NCBI GenBank assembly: GCA_902806095.1
Contig: CADCVF010000018.1
Location: forward strand, 52,492-116,491
Reading direction: 5' to 3'
Source: an uncultured Rubrobacteraceae bacterium
Lineage (GTDB): Bacteria > Actinomycetota > Rubrobacteria > Rubrobacterales > Rubrobacteraceae
DNA length: 64,000 nt
Part shown: in pieces, positions 41,281-49,555 of the stretch
Layout: every line of letters starts with the position of its first letter
How positions within the stretch are numbered: the stretch's first letter is position 1
Translations under genes and position numbers: made by a program
The notes under the pieces: generated by a model
The model's input: only the letters and a program-made list of their open reading frames with translations
What the model was told of the DNA's origin: nothing
The model's database searches: none

Positions 41281-42861
41281 TCATAGGATCTCTCGGTTCT
41301 CGATGTCGATACTGTTCAGTCTCCACTCTTCACCCTCGTTCACGAGCGTCCAGGAGGCCGTGTTTCGTTGGGTCTCGTCGGGGAGCGCCGCTATAGTTAC
41401 CCCCGTTACCGTGGCTGTGTCACCGGAGACCTGGGCGTTCGGCCCCTCAACGAAGCGTATGCTCTCCAAGGCATCAAACTGACCGCTCCACGAGGGCTGT
41501 GTTGGTGCTTTGGTCGCCTTGAAATCTTCGGAGAGGAGGCCGTAAGAGGCATCATAGTCTCCATCAACCGCCGTGGTGTAGACCTGCCGAATCGTCTGTT
41601 CGGCAGCCTGTGCCGTGAGGCTTTCTTGCTCTGGGCTGCTGCCCGATGGAGCGGACGCTACCGAAGAAGTTCGAGGTGACGCCGACTGCTCCGCGCCGAC
41701 CGTAGACCCTGCGCCCTGGTTCTGACGCCCGCCCGGGCCCTGATCGCCACCAGAACCCCCGCCGGAGGGTCCAGCGTTCCCTTCGCCCTGCGCGTTGTTC
41801 TGCTCAGCATTGTTGGACCCGCTGGCGTTCTGGTCTCCACCCCTTCCGAGGAGGCCTGGGGCGGCGAGAGCCCCTATCACGATGAGCACGGCCAGGAGCG
41901 CCAATGCGGCCAGAAGTCCCCCCCTCCGTTTCGGACGGCCGCCGGCACCACCGGGCCGGCCTGTTGGCGGAGGCGGTGAGGGCGCGACGGGGGTTCGTTC
42001 CGCTCCGACGGACGCCGCCGCGGGTTGCGCTCGTGTGGCCCCGGCGAAGGGGATCTCCCCTTCGAGCCGGGGACGCATCGCTTGGGCGGACGGGCGCCCG
42101 TCGGGGTTCTTGGCGAGGCAGGCCAGGATCAAGGCTTCCAAGTTCTTGCTCACGTCGGCGCCACGCTCGCGCGGCGGGGTCGGGGCCTTGGAGACGTGCT
42201 GGCTTGCGATCTCTAGCGGGGTGACACCCAGGAAGGGTGGCTCTCCGGTAGCAGCCTGGTAGAGCGTCGCCCCCAGCGAGTAGACGTCGCTCTTGGGCGT
42301 CGCCTTCTGTCCGTGGAGTTGCTCCGGCGAGGAGTACAGGGCCGTCCCGAGGTAGGCGCCGGTACGCGTCGCCTGCGTCGCGTCCAGGGCGCGGGCGATA
42401 CCGAAGTCGGTTACCTTGGCGTGACCGTTCTCGTCCAGGAGGATGTTGTGCGGCTTGATGTCGCGGTGGATCACACCCCGCTCGTGAGCGTGTGCCAGAC
42501 CGGCACAGACCTCGTCACCGAGCCTGGCGAGCTCCGAGCCTGGCAACCTTCCTCTCTCGTCTATGAGCCCTTTGAGGTCCCCGCCTGGTATGTACTCCAT
42601 GACGATGTAGGAGGTCTCTTTGCCGTCGAACTCGGCTTCTCCCGCATCGTAGACCTGTACGATGTTCGGATGCGCGAGGCGGGCTGCGGTGCGTCCCTCA
42701 CGTTCGAAGCGGTCGCCGATGTCCGTGCCGCCGTGGATCGGGTCGAGCAACTTCACGGCGACGGGGCGGTCCAGTACCTCATCACGCCCAAGAAAGACGC
42801 GGGCCATTCCTCCCGAGCCCAGCTCTTGCTCCAAGGCGAATCTGTCTGCGAGCCTTATCAC
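41281..42861 (-). CDS. Membrane Ser/Thr protein kinase (PknB-like), C-terminal NTF2-like domain
   Basis: A 526-residue kinase. The Hanks-type domain has G-S-G-G-M-A near residue 16, V-A-V-K with the ATP lysine near 38, H-R-D-I-K-P-H-N near 135 and D-F-G near 154. A single membrane helix lies near 310-330 after a proline-rich juxtamembrane region. The outer part is a low-complexity G/N/Q linker and then a domain of about 100 residues (A-E-Q-T-I-R-Q-V-Y...) that resembles SnoaL/NTF2-like folds. It lacks PASTA repeats. It is a tandem paralogue of the next kinase, and is followed by htrA. Confidence 0.92.
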   Translation of the reverse strand: MIRLADRFALEQELGSGGMARVFLGRDEVLDRPVAVKLLDPIHGGTDIGDRFEREGRTAARLAHPNIVQVYDAGEAEFDGKETSYIVMEYIPGGDLKGLIDERGRLPGSELARLGDEVCAGLAHAHERGVIHRDIKPHNILLDENGHAKVTDFGIARALDATQATRTGAYLGTALYSSPEQLHGQKATPKSDVYSLGATLYQAATGEPPFLGVTPLEIASQHVSKAPTPPRERGADVSKNLEALILACLAKNPDGRPSAQAMRPRLEGEIPFAGATRAQPAAASVGAERTPVAPSPPPPTGRPGGAGGRPKRRGGLLAALALLAVLIVIGALAAPGLLGRGGDQNASGSNNAEQNNAQGEGNAGPSGGGSGGDQGPGGRQNQGAGSTVGAEQSASPRTSSVASAPSGSSPEQESLTAQAAEQTIRQVYTTAVDGDYDASYGLLSEDFKATKAPTQPSWSGQFDALESIRFVEGPNAQVSGDTATVTGVTIAALPDETQRNTASWTLVNEGEEWRLNSIDIENREIL

Positions 42862-42924
42862 ACGGGTGATTATAAGGTAACGTCGCCACGATGCCGAACG
42901 GAACTGCCAAGTAGGCCTGCGCGG

Positions 42925-44559
42925 CTACGCGGGCGCGGTTTGCGCGTTCTCCAGGCGGTCCAATTTCCACTCCCCACCCTCGTTGACGCAGACCCACGTC
43001 CCCGAGAGAGATTCCGATCCCCAGGTGTGATCCAACCTCACCTCGAACGTGACCTCGGCGGTATCACCGGCGGCCCTGGCCACGGGATACGAAGTAAACT
43101 CCATGTAGGTGAACGTGTAGATGTCCTCACGCTCAGCCCACTGCTCGGGCGAACCTATCTCGTCCTGTAGCCGCTCGGAAAGGTAATCCCAGGTCACGTC
43201 CACCCTGTTGAAAGACATCTCATAGTACAGGTTGTATACGACTTCCTCAGCGCTCACGAGCGGCGGGGCGGGAGCCTGATTCTCTTCCGGGGTGCCGTCG
43301 GAGGACCCTGAGCCACCAGAATTATTCCGAGCAGCCTCATTGGCCCCGTTTCCCGCCTCTTCTTCGGACTTCTGCGGCCCTGGGGCCTTTGCCTGTTCGT
43401 TCCGGTCTGCGCCCTGGCCTGGGGTCCTGCCGCCCTGCTGCTGCTCCTCCTGGCCGAACAGCGCCCAGGCACCAGCGACGGAGAGTAGCAACAAGAGAAG
43501 GGCGGCCACGAGAACGGCCAGCATCGTCCTCTGCCGCGAGCCGGCCCTGAAGGTGCGTGTCGGGAGGCTGACCGTACTCTCGAGCGGGCCCGAAGAAGGG
43601 CTCCGATCAGCCCGCCTCGTTCTGAAGGCTCCTACGCCGGAGGCCCCGTTCGTTCTCACAGCCCCTGTCAAGCGTGAGGCCCCAGCAGCACCGGGGATGC
43701 CCCCGGCTCTGGTCGCCGGCTCGGCCAGAGCGGCAGTCTCATCGGCTGCGCCGTTCTGGAGTAGTCTGTCGCGGAGGCTGGCTGCGTCAGGGCGCTCGCC
43801 CGGATCCTTCGCGAGGCAACCGAGGATCAGGGCCTCCAGATCTTCGCTAATTTGCGCCCCCTTCTCCCGAGGAGGGGACGGTGGCTCGGATATGTGCTGA
43901 TTTGCGACCTCTAGAGAGTTGCCCGAGAAAGGCGGCTCGCCTGCCGCGGCATGGGAGAGTGTCGCCCCCAGCGAGTAGACGTCGCTCTTGGGCGTGACCC
44001 TCTCCCCGCACAGCTGCTCCGGCGATGAGTAAGCCGCCGTCCCGAGGTAGGCGCCCGGACGATTGTGGCTCGTAGTCCCGTCCAGGGCCCTGGCGATGCC
44101 GAAGTCAGCCAGCTTGGGACTACCCCGCTCATCGAGCAAGATATTGTGGGGCTTGATGTCCCGGTGAACGATGCCCCGCTCGTGGGCATGGGCTAGCCCT
44201 GAAGCGACGTCGGCCCCGACGCGCGAGAGCAACGCCTCAGGGAGTGGCCCGTACCTGTCCATCAGATCTTTGAAGTCTCCGCCAGGGACGTACTCCATCA
44301 CGATGTAGGAGACCTCGCGCCCGTCGAGCTCGTCCTCGCCCGCGTCGAAGACCCTGACTATATTGGGATGGGAGAGCCTGGCCGCGGCGCGTCCCTCGCG
44401 CCGGAAGCGCACGCCGGCCTCCGGATCATCGGGGTCGGGGTGCACGATCTTCACTGTGACGGGACGGTCGAGTACCTCGTCGCGGCCGAGGAAGACGTGG
44501 GACATCCCGCCAGAGCCGAGCTCGCGTACGAGAACGAACCTGTCCCCGAGGCGGCCCAT
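42925..44559 (-). CDS. Membrane Ser/Thr protein kinase (PknB-like), tandem paralogue
   Basis: A 544-residue kinase similar in layout to its neighbour: G-S-G-G-M-S near residue 15, V-T-V-K, H-R-D-I-K-P-H-N near 133, D-F-G, then a juxtamembrane linker, one helix near 345-370 (M-L-A-V-L-V-A-A-L-L-L-L-L-L), a hydrophilic low-complexity linker and a terminal domain of about 110 residues. The start at 44559 follows GGAGGCT; an ATG six codons earlier is possible. The V-T-V-K variant keeps the ATP lysine. The duplicated kinase likely senses a different extracytoplasmic signal. Confidence 0.92.
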   Translation of the reverse strand: MGRLGDRFVLVRELGSGGMSHVFLGRDEVLDRPVTVKIVHPDPDDPEAGVRFRREGRAAARLSHPNIVRVFDAGEDELDGREVSYIVMEYVPGGDFKDLMDRYGPLPEALLSRVGADVASGLAHAHERGIVHRDIKPHNILLDERGSPKLADFGIARALDGTTSHNRPGAYLGTAAYSSPEQLCGERVTPKSDVYSLGATLSHAAAGEPPFSGNSLEVANQHISEPPSPPREKGAQISEDLEALILGCLAKDPGERPDAASLRDRLLQNGAADETAALAEPATRAGGIPGAAGASRLTGAVRTNGASGVGAFRTRRADRSPSSGPLESTVSLPTRTFRAGSRQRTMLAVLVAALLLLLLSVAGAWALFGQEEQQQGGRTPGQGADRNEQAKAPGPQKSEEEAGNGANEAARNNSGGSGSSDGTPEENQAPAPPLVSAEEVVYNLYYEMSFNRVDVTWDYLSERLQDEIGSPEQWAEREDIYTFTYMEFTSYPVARAAGDTAEVTFEVRLDHTWGSESLSGTWVCVNEGGEWKLDRLENAQTAPA

Positions 44560-44585
44560 TGAGCCTCCGGGACCCATGCCCGAGA

Positions 44586-45398
44586 CTAGATGACCTCCCT
44601 GCCCATGGCACTGGCGAAGGGTTGCAGCACGTCTTTCATACCCATCAGGGCCTCGACCGGGAGCGCCTGCTCCCCGTCACACAGAGCCTCCTGCGGCTCG
44701 TGGTGGCTTTCTACCATCAGGCCGTCCGCCTCGGCCGCGACCGCGGCTTTGGATAGAGGAACGACCAGGTCGCGCCGTCCTGCGGCGTGGGATGGGTCAA
44801 CGATCACGGGCAGATCCGTCAGCCTCTTCGCCACGATTACAGCAGAGAGGTCCAGCGTGAAGCGCGTGCTCGTCTCGAAGGTGCGGATTCCCCGCTCGCA
44901 GAGCACCACGTTGTCGCCGCCCGCCGCGGCGACGTGCTCTGCCGCGAGCAGCCACTCCTCGACCGTCGCCGAGAGCCCCCTCTTGAGGACGACGCCGTGA
45001 TCCGTGCCTGCGATCGCGGCGCCGACACGCCTGAGCAGCGAGAAGTTGGCCATGTTGCGGGCGCCGATCTGCAGGATCTCCGCGTGCCCCATGACCAACT
45101 CTATGTCATAGGGGTCCATAACCTCGGTGACGACCTTCAGACCAAGGTCTCCAGATACCTCGGAGAGTATCCTGAGCCCCTCCTCACCGAGGCCCTGGAA
45201 GGAGTAAGGAGATGTGCGGGGCTTGAAGGCGCCGCCGCGAACGTACCCGAAGCCTGCCTGCTTTACCGCCCTAGCGGAGGCGACGAATTGCTCGTAGCTC
45301 TCGACCGTGCAGGGGCCCGCGATCACCCTGAAGGTGTCTGGCCGGATCATGCCGTTGGTGGTCTTTACGTGAGTCTTTACGCTTGCCGAAACGTCCAT
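44586..45398 (-). CDS. aroF: 3-deoxy-7-phosphoheptulonate synthase (DAHP synthase)
   Basis: A 270-residue type I-beta DAHP synthase that condenses PEP and erythrose 4-phosphate. Motifs are A-G-P-C-T-V-E-S near residue 28, R-G-G-A-F-K-P-R-T-S-P near 55, I-G-A-R-N-M near 105, L-K-R-G near 135, D-P-S-H-A-A-G near 208 and E-S-H near 240. A short N-terminal tail precedes the barrel; there is no separate regulatory domain. The ATG starts one base after the chorismate mutase stop, so both are translated together. Confidence 0.93.
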   Translation of the reverse strand: MDVSASVKTHVKTTNGMIRPDTFRVIAGPCTVESYEQFVASARAVKQAGFGYVRGGAFKPRTSPYSFQGLGEEGLRILSEVSGDLGLKVVTEVMDPYDIELVMGHAEILQIGARNMANFSLLRRVGAAIAGTDHGVVLKRGLSATVEEWLLAAEHVAAAGGDNVVLCERGIRTFETSTRFTLDLSAVIVAKRLTDLPVIVDPSHAAGRRDLVVPLSKAAVAAEADGLMVESHHEPQEALCDGEQALPVEALMGMKDVLQPFASAMGREVI

Positions 45399-45399
45399 G

Positions 45400-45696
45400 T
45401 TACCTGGGAAACTCCCCGCGTTGGATCTCAAGGTCGCGGATGCGATGCAGGATGAGCTCGAAGATGTCCCTCATCGAGGAGTCGTAGATCGGACCTGGGT
45501 TGCGATCGACCACCCTACGCAGGATCTCCTCCTCGCGCCTGGGGTCGTAGATGGGGGCACCCACTTCTGCCTTGAGATCCATGATCTCCTGCACGATGCG
45601 CGCCCGCTCGCTCAACGCGATGATGAGCTCGCGGTCGACCTCGTCCACCCGTTCCCTGAGCTCCCTGACTCTCTCCTGTATCTCGGTATCCGCCAT
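45400..45696 (-). CDS. Chorismate mutase (AroQ class)
   Basis: A 98-residue all-helical AroQ mutase converting chorismate to prephenate. The pattern R-x2-V-D-x-V-D-R-E-L-I-x-A-L-S-E-R-A near residues 12-30 and D-P-R-R-E-E-E-I-L near 50 mark the active-site helices. The ATG at 45696 lies 10 bases after a TACAAT box and has no Shine-Dalgarno sequence, so the transcript may be leaderless; an upstream ATG at 45732 is an alternative. It is co-transcribed with DAHP synthase and divergent from an aminotransferase and prephenate dehydrogenase. Confidence 0.9.
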   Translation of the reverse strand: MADTEIQERVRELRERVDEVDRELIIALSERARIVQEIMDLKAEVGAPIYDPRREEEILRRVVDRNPGPIYDSSMRDIFELILHRIRDLEIQRGEFPR

Positions 45697-45706
45697 AGGA
45701 TCTGGA

Positions 45707-45735
45707 ATTGTACCAGTGTAGGCATCAGGCATCAG
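45707..45735 (-). promoter_or_regulatory. Predicted promoter of the chorismate mutase/DAHP synthase operon
   Basis: On the minus strand, TACAAT occupies 45712-45707, with CTGATG as a weak -35 box 17 bases upstream. The mutase ATG starts 10 bases after the -10, the same spacing as at cysM. Confidence 0.5.
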
Positions 45736-45863
45736 GAAAACTGTTCGGTGCTACAGTCTGTCCAGGCTTGGCCCTGTTGCAAGGCCCGGTAAAGGGGCTT
45801 AGTCTTTAGCCGGTGAGACACAGCCACCACAAACCTGAAAGCTGAAGCCTGATACCTGATGCC
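45721..45863. repeat. Inverted repeat pair GGCATCAGG around divergent starts
   Basis: GGCATCAGGCATCAGG (45721-45736) and CCTGATACCTGATGCC (45848-45863) match as inverted repeats at 15 of 16 positions and bracket the divergent promoter region. The right copy includes the aminotransferase start codon. Partial copies of the same unit lie near 27872 and 50794. It is distinct from the AGCAYTTC family. Confidence 0.6.
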
Positions 45864-46926
45864 TTTGAATTTCAGATCCGAACTGGACCCACTCTCCCCG
45901 TATCGGCCGCCGCGGGCAGCGAACGAAGCGGCCGCGGAGCGCGGGGCTGAAGGCTACGTCAAGCTGACATCGAATGAGCTCTCTTTCGGCCCTCTGCCCG
46001 AGGCTGAAGCGGCCCTGGCAGAGGCGCTACCCCGCGCCAACCGATATCCCGACCGCTATGTGGCCTCGTTGCGCGAGGAGGTGGTCTCGGCCAACTCTGG
46101 CAGCACCTTCGAGAACATCCTTGTCGGCAACGGGTCGAGTGAGATCCTGCTGAACCTACTCCAGCTCGTCGAGCGCCCCGGAGAGGTGATCTTCCCCTGG
46201 CCCTCTTTCGGCCTGTACGCTTCCATCGGGACCACATTGGGATTGAAGTCTACGAAGGTTCCCCTGACGGATGACCATGAGATCGAACCAGAAGCCTTGC
46301 TCTCCGCCGTTACGGACGATACCCGCGCCGTTATCGTCTCGAACCCGAACAACCCGACAGGCACCTACCTCACCTTGGATGAGGTGCGCGCTCTCGCCGA
46401 AGCCCTCCCTGATAACGTGCTCCTGATCCTGGACGAGGCCTACCAGGAGTTCGTCTCCGATCCTGCCTACAGCGGCTCGCACGAGCTTGCGCTGGAGCGC
46501 GAGAACGTGGTCTGCGTCCGCACGTTCTCCAAGGCGCACGGCCTCGCCGGCTTCCGGGTCGGGTACGGGATAGCCGGGCAGAGAGTGGCCGACTACGTCG
46601 AGCGGGTCCGCTTCCCTTTCTCCGTCAACCTCGCCGCCCAGGTAGCCGCCTCCGCATCGATGCGCGCCAGGGACGAGATTGAGGCTCGCGCCCGCTTCGT
46701 GATGGGGGAACGCGACAGGATCCAGGACGCTTTCCGGGAGGCCAGCCTGAATTACATCCCCTCCCAGGGCAACTTCGTGCTGGTACATACCGGGCCTGAG
46801 ATCTTCGAGCGGGGCCGCGTCCTGGTGCGAGAAGGTGACCCGCTCGGCTACCCGGGCTGGAGCCGGGTGACCGTCGGTGACTCGGGTGAGAACGACCGGG
46901 TTATACGGGCGCTCGGAGGAGCGTGA
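45859..46926 (+). CDS. hisC: Histidinol-phosphate aminotransferase family enzyme, probably aromatic
   Basis: A 355-residue PLP aminotransferase of fold type I. Motifs are N-E-x-x-F-G near residue 40, N-P-N-N-P-T-G-T near 160, D-E-A-Y near 194 and the PLP lysine in T-F-S-K-A-H-G near 224, then R-V-G-Y-G. The family is HisC, but here it is followed at once by prephenate dehydrogenase and lies beside chorismate mutase, so it likely transaminates 4-hydroxyphenylpyruvate, phenylpyruvate or prephenate. The start codon lies in an inverted repeat arm and has no ribosome site. It overlaps tyrA by four bases. Confidence 0.88.
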   Translation: MPLNFRSELDPLSPYRPPRAANEAAAERGAEGYVKLTSNELSFGPLPEAEAALAEALPRANRYPDRYVASLREEVVSANSGSTFENILVGNGSSEILLNLLQLVERPGEVIFPWPSFGLYASIGTTLGLKSTKVPLTDDHEIEPEALLSAVTDDTRAVIVSNPNNPTGTYLTLDEVRALAEALPDNVLLILDEAYQEFVSDPAYSGSHELALERENVVCVRTFSKAHGLAGFRVGYGIAGQRVADYVERVRFPFSVNLAAQVAASASMRARDEIEARARFVMGERDRIQDAFREASLNYIPSQGNFVLVHTGPEIFERGRVLVREGDPLGYPGWSRVTVGDSGENDRVIRALGGA

Positions 46927-47969
46927 GCCGCACACTCGGGATCGTCGGGGTTGGCCTGATCGGGGGCTCCGTCGGCCTCGCCGCCCGCGACTCGGGATGG
47001 AACGTCGTCGGCGTAGACAGCGCGGATGTTCTGGAAGAAGCGGCACAGAGCGGCGCCATCGACCGCGCCTCCACGCTGAAGGAGGTACGCGAAGCGGACC
47101 TCGTTGTACTCGCTGCACCCATATCGAAGGTGACGGATCTGGTCGGAGACCTCACCCCGACCGACGCCCTCATAACCGACGTCGCGAGCGCCAAGGGCGC
47201 CATAGTGCGTAGGGCGGAGAATCTCGGACTACGCTTCGTCGGCGGACATCCGATGGCGGGCAGCCAGCTCTCCGGCGTCGCCAACGCCAGCTCCAACCTG
47301 TTCGATGGCGCCCGCTACTTCCTCACTCCTACGGGCCGCACCGATCCCGAAGACTACCGCGAGGTCGCAGGCTTCGTCAGGGAACTCGGCGCCGTCCCAA
47401 CCGCCGTCGACCCCGAGAAGCACGACCTCCTGATGGCGGCCCTCTCGCACCTGCCGCACCTCATGGCGGCCGCGCTCCTGAAGGTCGCCTCGGACATCTC
47501 TCCCGAGGCGCTATCCTTCGCCGGTCCCTCCTTCAGGGACCTGACCAGGGTGGGCGCTTCCAACCCGGAGCTGTGGTCGGACATCCTGGCGGAGAACGCC
47601 CCAGCACTCGGTGAAGCTCTGGCGGCCTTCGCAGGGGCGATGGCGCAGCTAGGTTCTGAGATCAAAGACCGCGAGATCATGGAAGGCCGCTTTTTGCAGG
47701 CCCGCGAGGCCTACGACGCCCTCGGCGGCATCCTCGTCGAGAAGGACGGGGTGAACGTGGACGTGGCGATCCCCGTCGAGAACCGTCCCGGCGTCTTCGC
47801 CGAGGTAACGACACTTCTGGGCTCGAATAACATCAACATCCTCGACCTCTACGTAAGGCACTCGAACACCGAAAGGGCCGCACTGGTTCTGACGCTAGAC
47901 GACGAAGCAGCGCAACAAGCCAGGGAGCTACTTCGGATCGCGGGTTTCACTGCTGAGCTTCAGGGCTAG
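46923..47969 (+). CDS. tyrA: Prephenate dehydrogenase with ACT domain
   Basis: A 348-residue enzyme oxidising prephenate to 4-hydroxyphenylpyruvate. The N-terminal NAD(P)-binding motif is G-V-G-L-I-G-G-S-V-G near residue 8. The active-site region has G-G-H-P-M-A-G-S near 103 and H-D-x-L-M-A-A-L-S-H-L-P near 162. A C-terminal ACT domain (V-A-I-P-V-E-N-R-P-G-V-F, from about 280) should give feedback control, probably by tyrosine. It starts with GTG in a GTGA overlap with the aminotransferase. Confidence 0.93.
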   Translation: MSRTLGIVGVGLIGGSVGLAARDSGWNVVGVDSADVLEEAAQSGAIDRASTLKEVREADLVVLAAPISKVTDLVGDLTPTDALITDVASAKGAIVRRAENLGLRFVGGHPMAGSQLSGVANASSNLFDGARYFLTPTGRTDPEDYREVAGFVRELGAVPTAVDPEKHDLLMAALSHLPHLMAAALLKVASDISPEALSFAGPSFRDLTRVGASNPELWSDILAENAPALGEALAAFAGAMAQLGSEIKDREIMEGRFLQAREAYDALGGILVEKDGVNVDVAIPVENRPGVFAEVTTLLGSNNINILDLYVRHSNTERAALVLTLDDEAAQQARELLRIAGFTAELQG

Positions 47970-48049
47970 AATAGGCGCCGTCTCGTTGCGCTCACCGTAG
48001 CCTGGGTGCTACGGCCTCCCCAAATCATCCGGACCTTCGACCCCTGCCA

Positions 48050-48940
48050 CTACTTCTCCAAGAGATGTCTCAGTGCGCCTTCGAGCTCGGGATAACGATA
48101 TACGTATCCTGTCTCTTCGAGCTTCGCCGGCTCGACGCGGGCGCTGGCCAGAAGTAGGTTGTCTGCCATCCCACCGAGCGCGACGCGGGCCGCGGGAGCA
48201 GGCACGGCGAAGAAGGTTGTACGACCAAGGACGTGGCCAAGTACCTTCGTGTACTCAGCGTTGGTCGGCGGGTCAGGGGCAACCACATTCATAGCACCAC
48301 TCAGGGCATCCGTATTTATGGCATGAACGATGGCGCCGACCACGTCGTCGAGCGAGACCCAGGACCAGTACTGTCTCCCTGACCCGATCTTGCCCCCTCC
48401 ACCGAGCTTGAAGATGGGTAACGTAGTCCCGAGCGCCCCACCTTCGGTACTGAGTACGATGCCGAACCTCGGGTGCACCACCCGCACCCCGGCCTCACGC
48501 GCCGGCTCAGCCGCAGCCTCCCACTCCCGGCAGACTCGCGAGAGGAACAGGGCGCCGGGATCGCTCTCCTCGGTGAGTAACTCGTTGCCCCTGTCTCCGT
48601 AGTACCCGATCGCCGAGGCCGAGACCATTACGGATGGCGGCTCCGGTAACCCTGCGACCTTCTCAGCCAGCAAGCGGGTCCCCTTCTGCCTGCTCTCCAG
48701 GATGCGCCGCTTCTTCTCCGACGTCCAGCGTCCCTCGGCGATGCTCTCTCCCCCGAGATGGACTACGGCGTCGAACCCTGACAGATCTCCTTCGATCGTG
48801 CCAGCATCAGGGTCCCAGCGAATGTCTTCGCCGGAACGCGCCTTGCGCGTAAGACGCTTGACCCTGTGGCCTCCCACCTCCAGCTCGGGGATCAAAGCCG
48901 ACCCGATAAGCCCCGTCCCTCCGCTCACGAGTACATTCAT
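48050..48940 (-). CDS. TIGR01777 family NAD-dependent epimerase-like protein
   Basis: A 296-residue short-chain-type protein. The N-terminal motif is V-S-G-G-T-G-L-I-G near residue 5; a later A-S-A-I-G-Y-Y-G-D-R-G near 117 holds the family YYG signature, and the C-terminus has the DUF1731 domain with N-L-L-L-A-S-A-R-V-E-P. Members such as YfcH/SulA-like proteins have no firmly known reaction. The start ATG follows GGAAGAGC. It lies convergent with the aromatic cluster. Confidence 0.9.
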   Translation of the reverse strand: MNVLVSGGTGLIGSALIPELEVGGHRVKRLTRKARSGEDIRWDPDAGTIEGDLSGFDAVVHLGGESIAEGRWTSEKKRRILESRQKGTRLLAEKVAGLPEPPSVMVSASAIGYYGDRGNELLTEESDPGALFLSRVCREWEAAAEPAREAGVRVVHPRFGIVLSTEGGALGTTLPIFKLGGGGKIGSGRQYWSWVSLDDVVGAIVHAINTDALSGAMNVVAPDPPTNAEYTKVLGHVLGRTTFFAVPAPAARVALGGMADNLLLASARVEPAKLEETGYVYRYPELEGALRHLLEK

Positions 48941-49089
48941 GCTCTTCCTCCAAACGCTAATATCTCCTCTCGCTCGACATGGTAACGTCCCAAACCCTAC
49001 GCAACCGTATGAGCTCTCCCACGACTCTCGCGACCCGCCAGCACAACAGCTCAGTGAGGCGGCCTATTGTCGAACCTCGGTTCCTTATG

Positions 49090-49132
49090 ATACCATCCAT
49101 GTAGATGGTATACGGATGTTATGTAGATGTAT
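49090..49132 (+). promoter_or_regulatory. Palindromic operator and direct repeats upstream of RHH regulator
   Basis: ATACCATC-CATGTA-GATGGTAT is a perfect 8-bp inverted repeat at 49090-49111. ATGTAGATG recurs 22 bases later (49099 and 49121), two helical turns apart. A TATGAT -10 candidate at 49086-49091 overlaps the palindrome. This is the layout expected for autoregulation by the RHH protein encoded at 49151. Confidence 0.6.
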
Positions 49133-49150
49133 GACAGATGAGGCGCTGGC

Positions 49151-49543
49151 ATGAGTGAGACGGAGAAGATCACGATCAACCTTGGGCTTGTGGATCTGGG
49201 GCAGATTGACCTGCTTGTACAGGAGGGTTTCTACTCCAACCGGACGGACTTCATTCGAACGGCCATCCGCAACCAGCTCACGACGCACGCCGAGGAGGTC
49301 AGGCAGACGGTTGCGCGCAAGACGCTGGTGCTCGGGCTGCAGCATTACACCCGCCGCGACCTCGAGGCGGTGCGTGAGGCTGGCGAGACACTGGAGATCA
49401 AAGTTCTAGGCCTGGCGAGCATCGCCGACGACGTAGATCCTGAATTGGCCCTCGAGACCATAGACTCCGTGGTCGTGCTCGGCGCCCTCAGGGCGAGCCG
49501 GGCCGTGAAATCAGCGCTGAAGGACAGGATCCAATCCCCATAA
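49151..49543 (+). CDS. Ribbon-helix-helix (CopG-like) regulator
   Basis: A 130-residue protein. Residues 5-45 form a ribbon-helix-helix: the strand K-I-T-I-N-L-G, then helix, then F-Y-S-N-R-T-D-F-I-R-T-A-I-R, typical of CopG/NikR N-termini. The C-terminal 80 residues (V-L-G-L-Q-H-Y, I-K-V-L-G-L-A-S-I) are a companion domain common in proteins encoded next to PHB-depolymerase-like esterases. It is followed 12 bases later by such an esterase. The upstream palindrome is the likely operator. Confidence 0.85.
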   Translation: MSETEKITINLGLVDLGQIDLLVQEGFYSNRTDFIRTAIRNQLTTHAEEVRQTVARKTLVLGLQHYTRRDLEAVREAGETLEIKVLGLASIADDVDPELALETIDSVVVLGALRASRAVKSALKDRIQSP

Positions 49544-49555
49544 AGGAAGGTAGGT

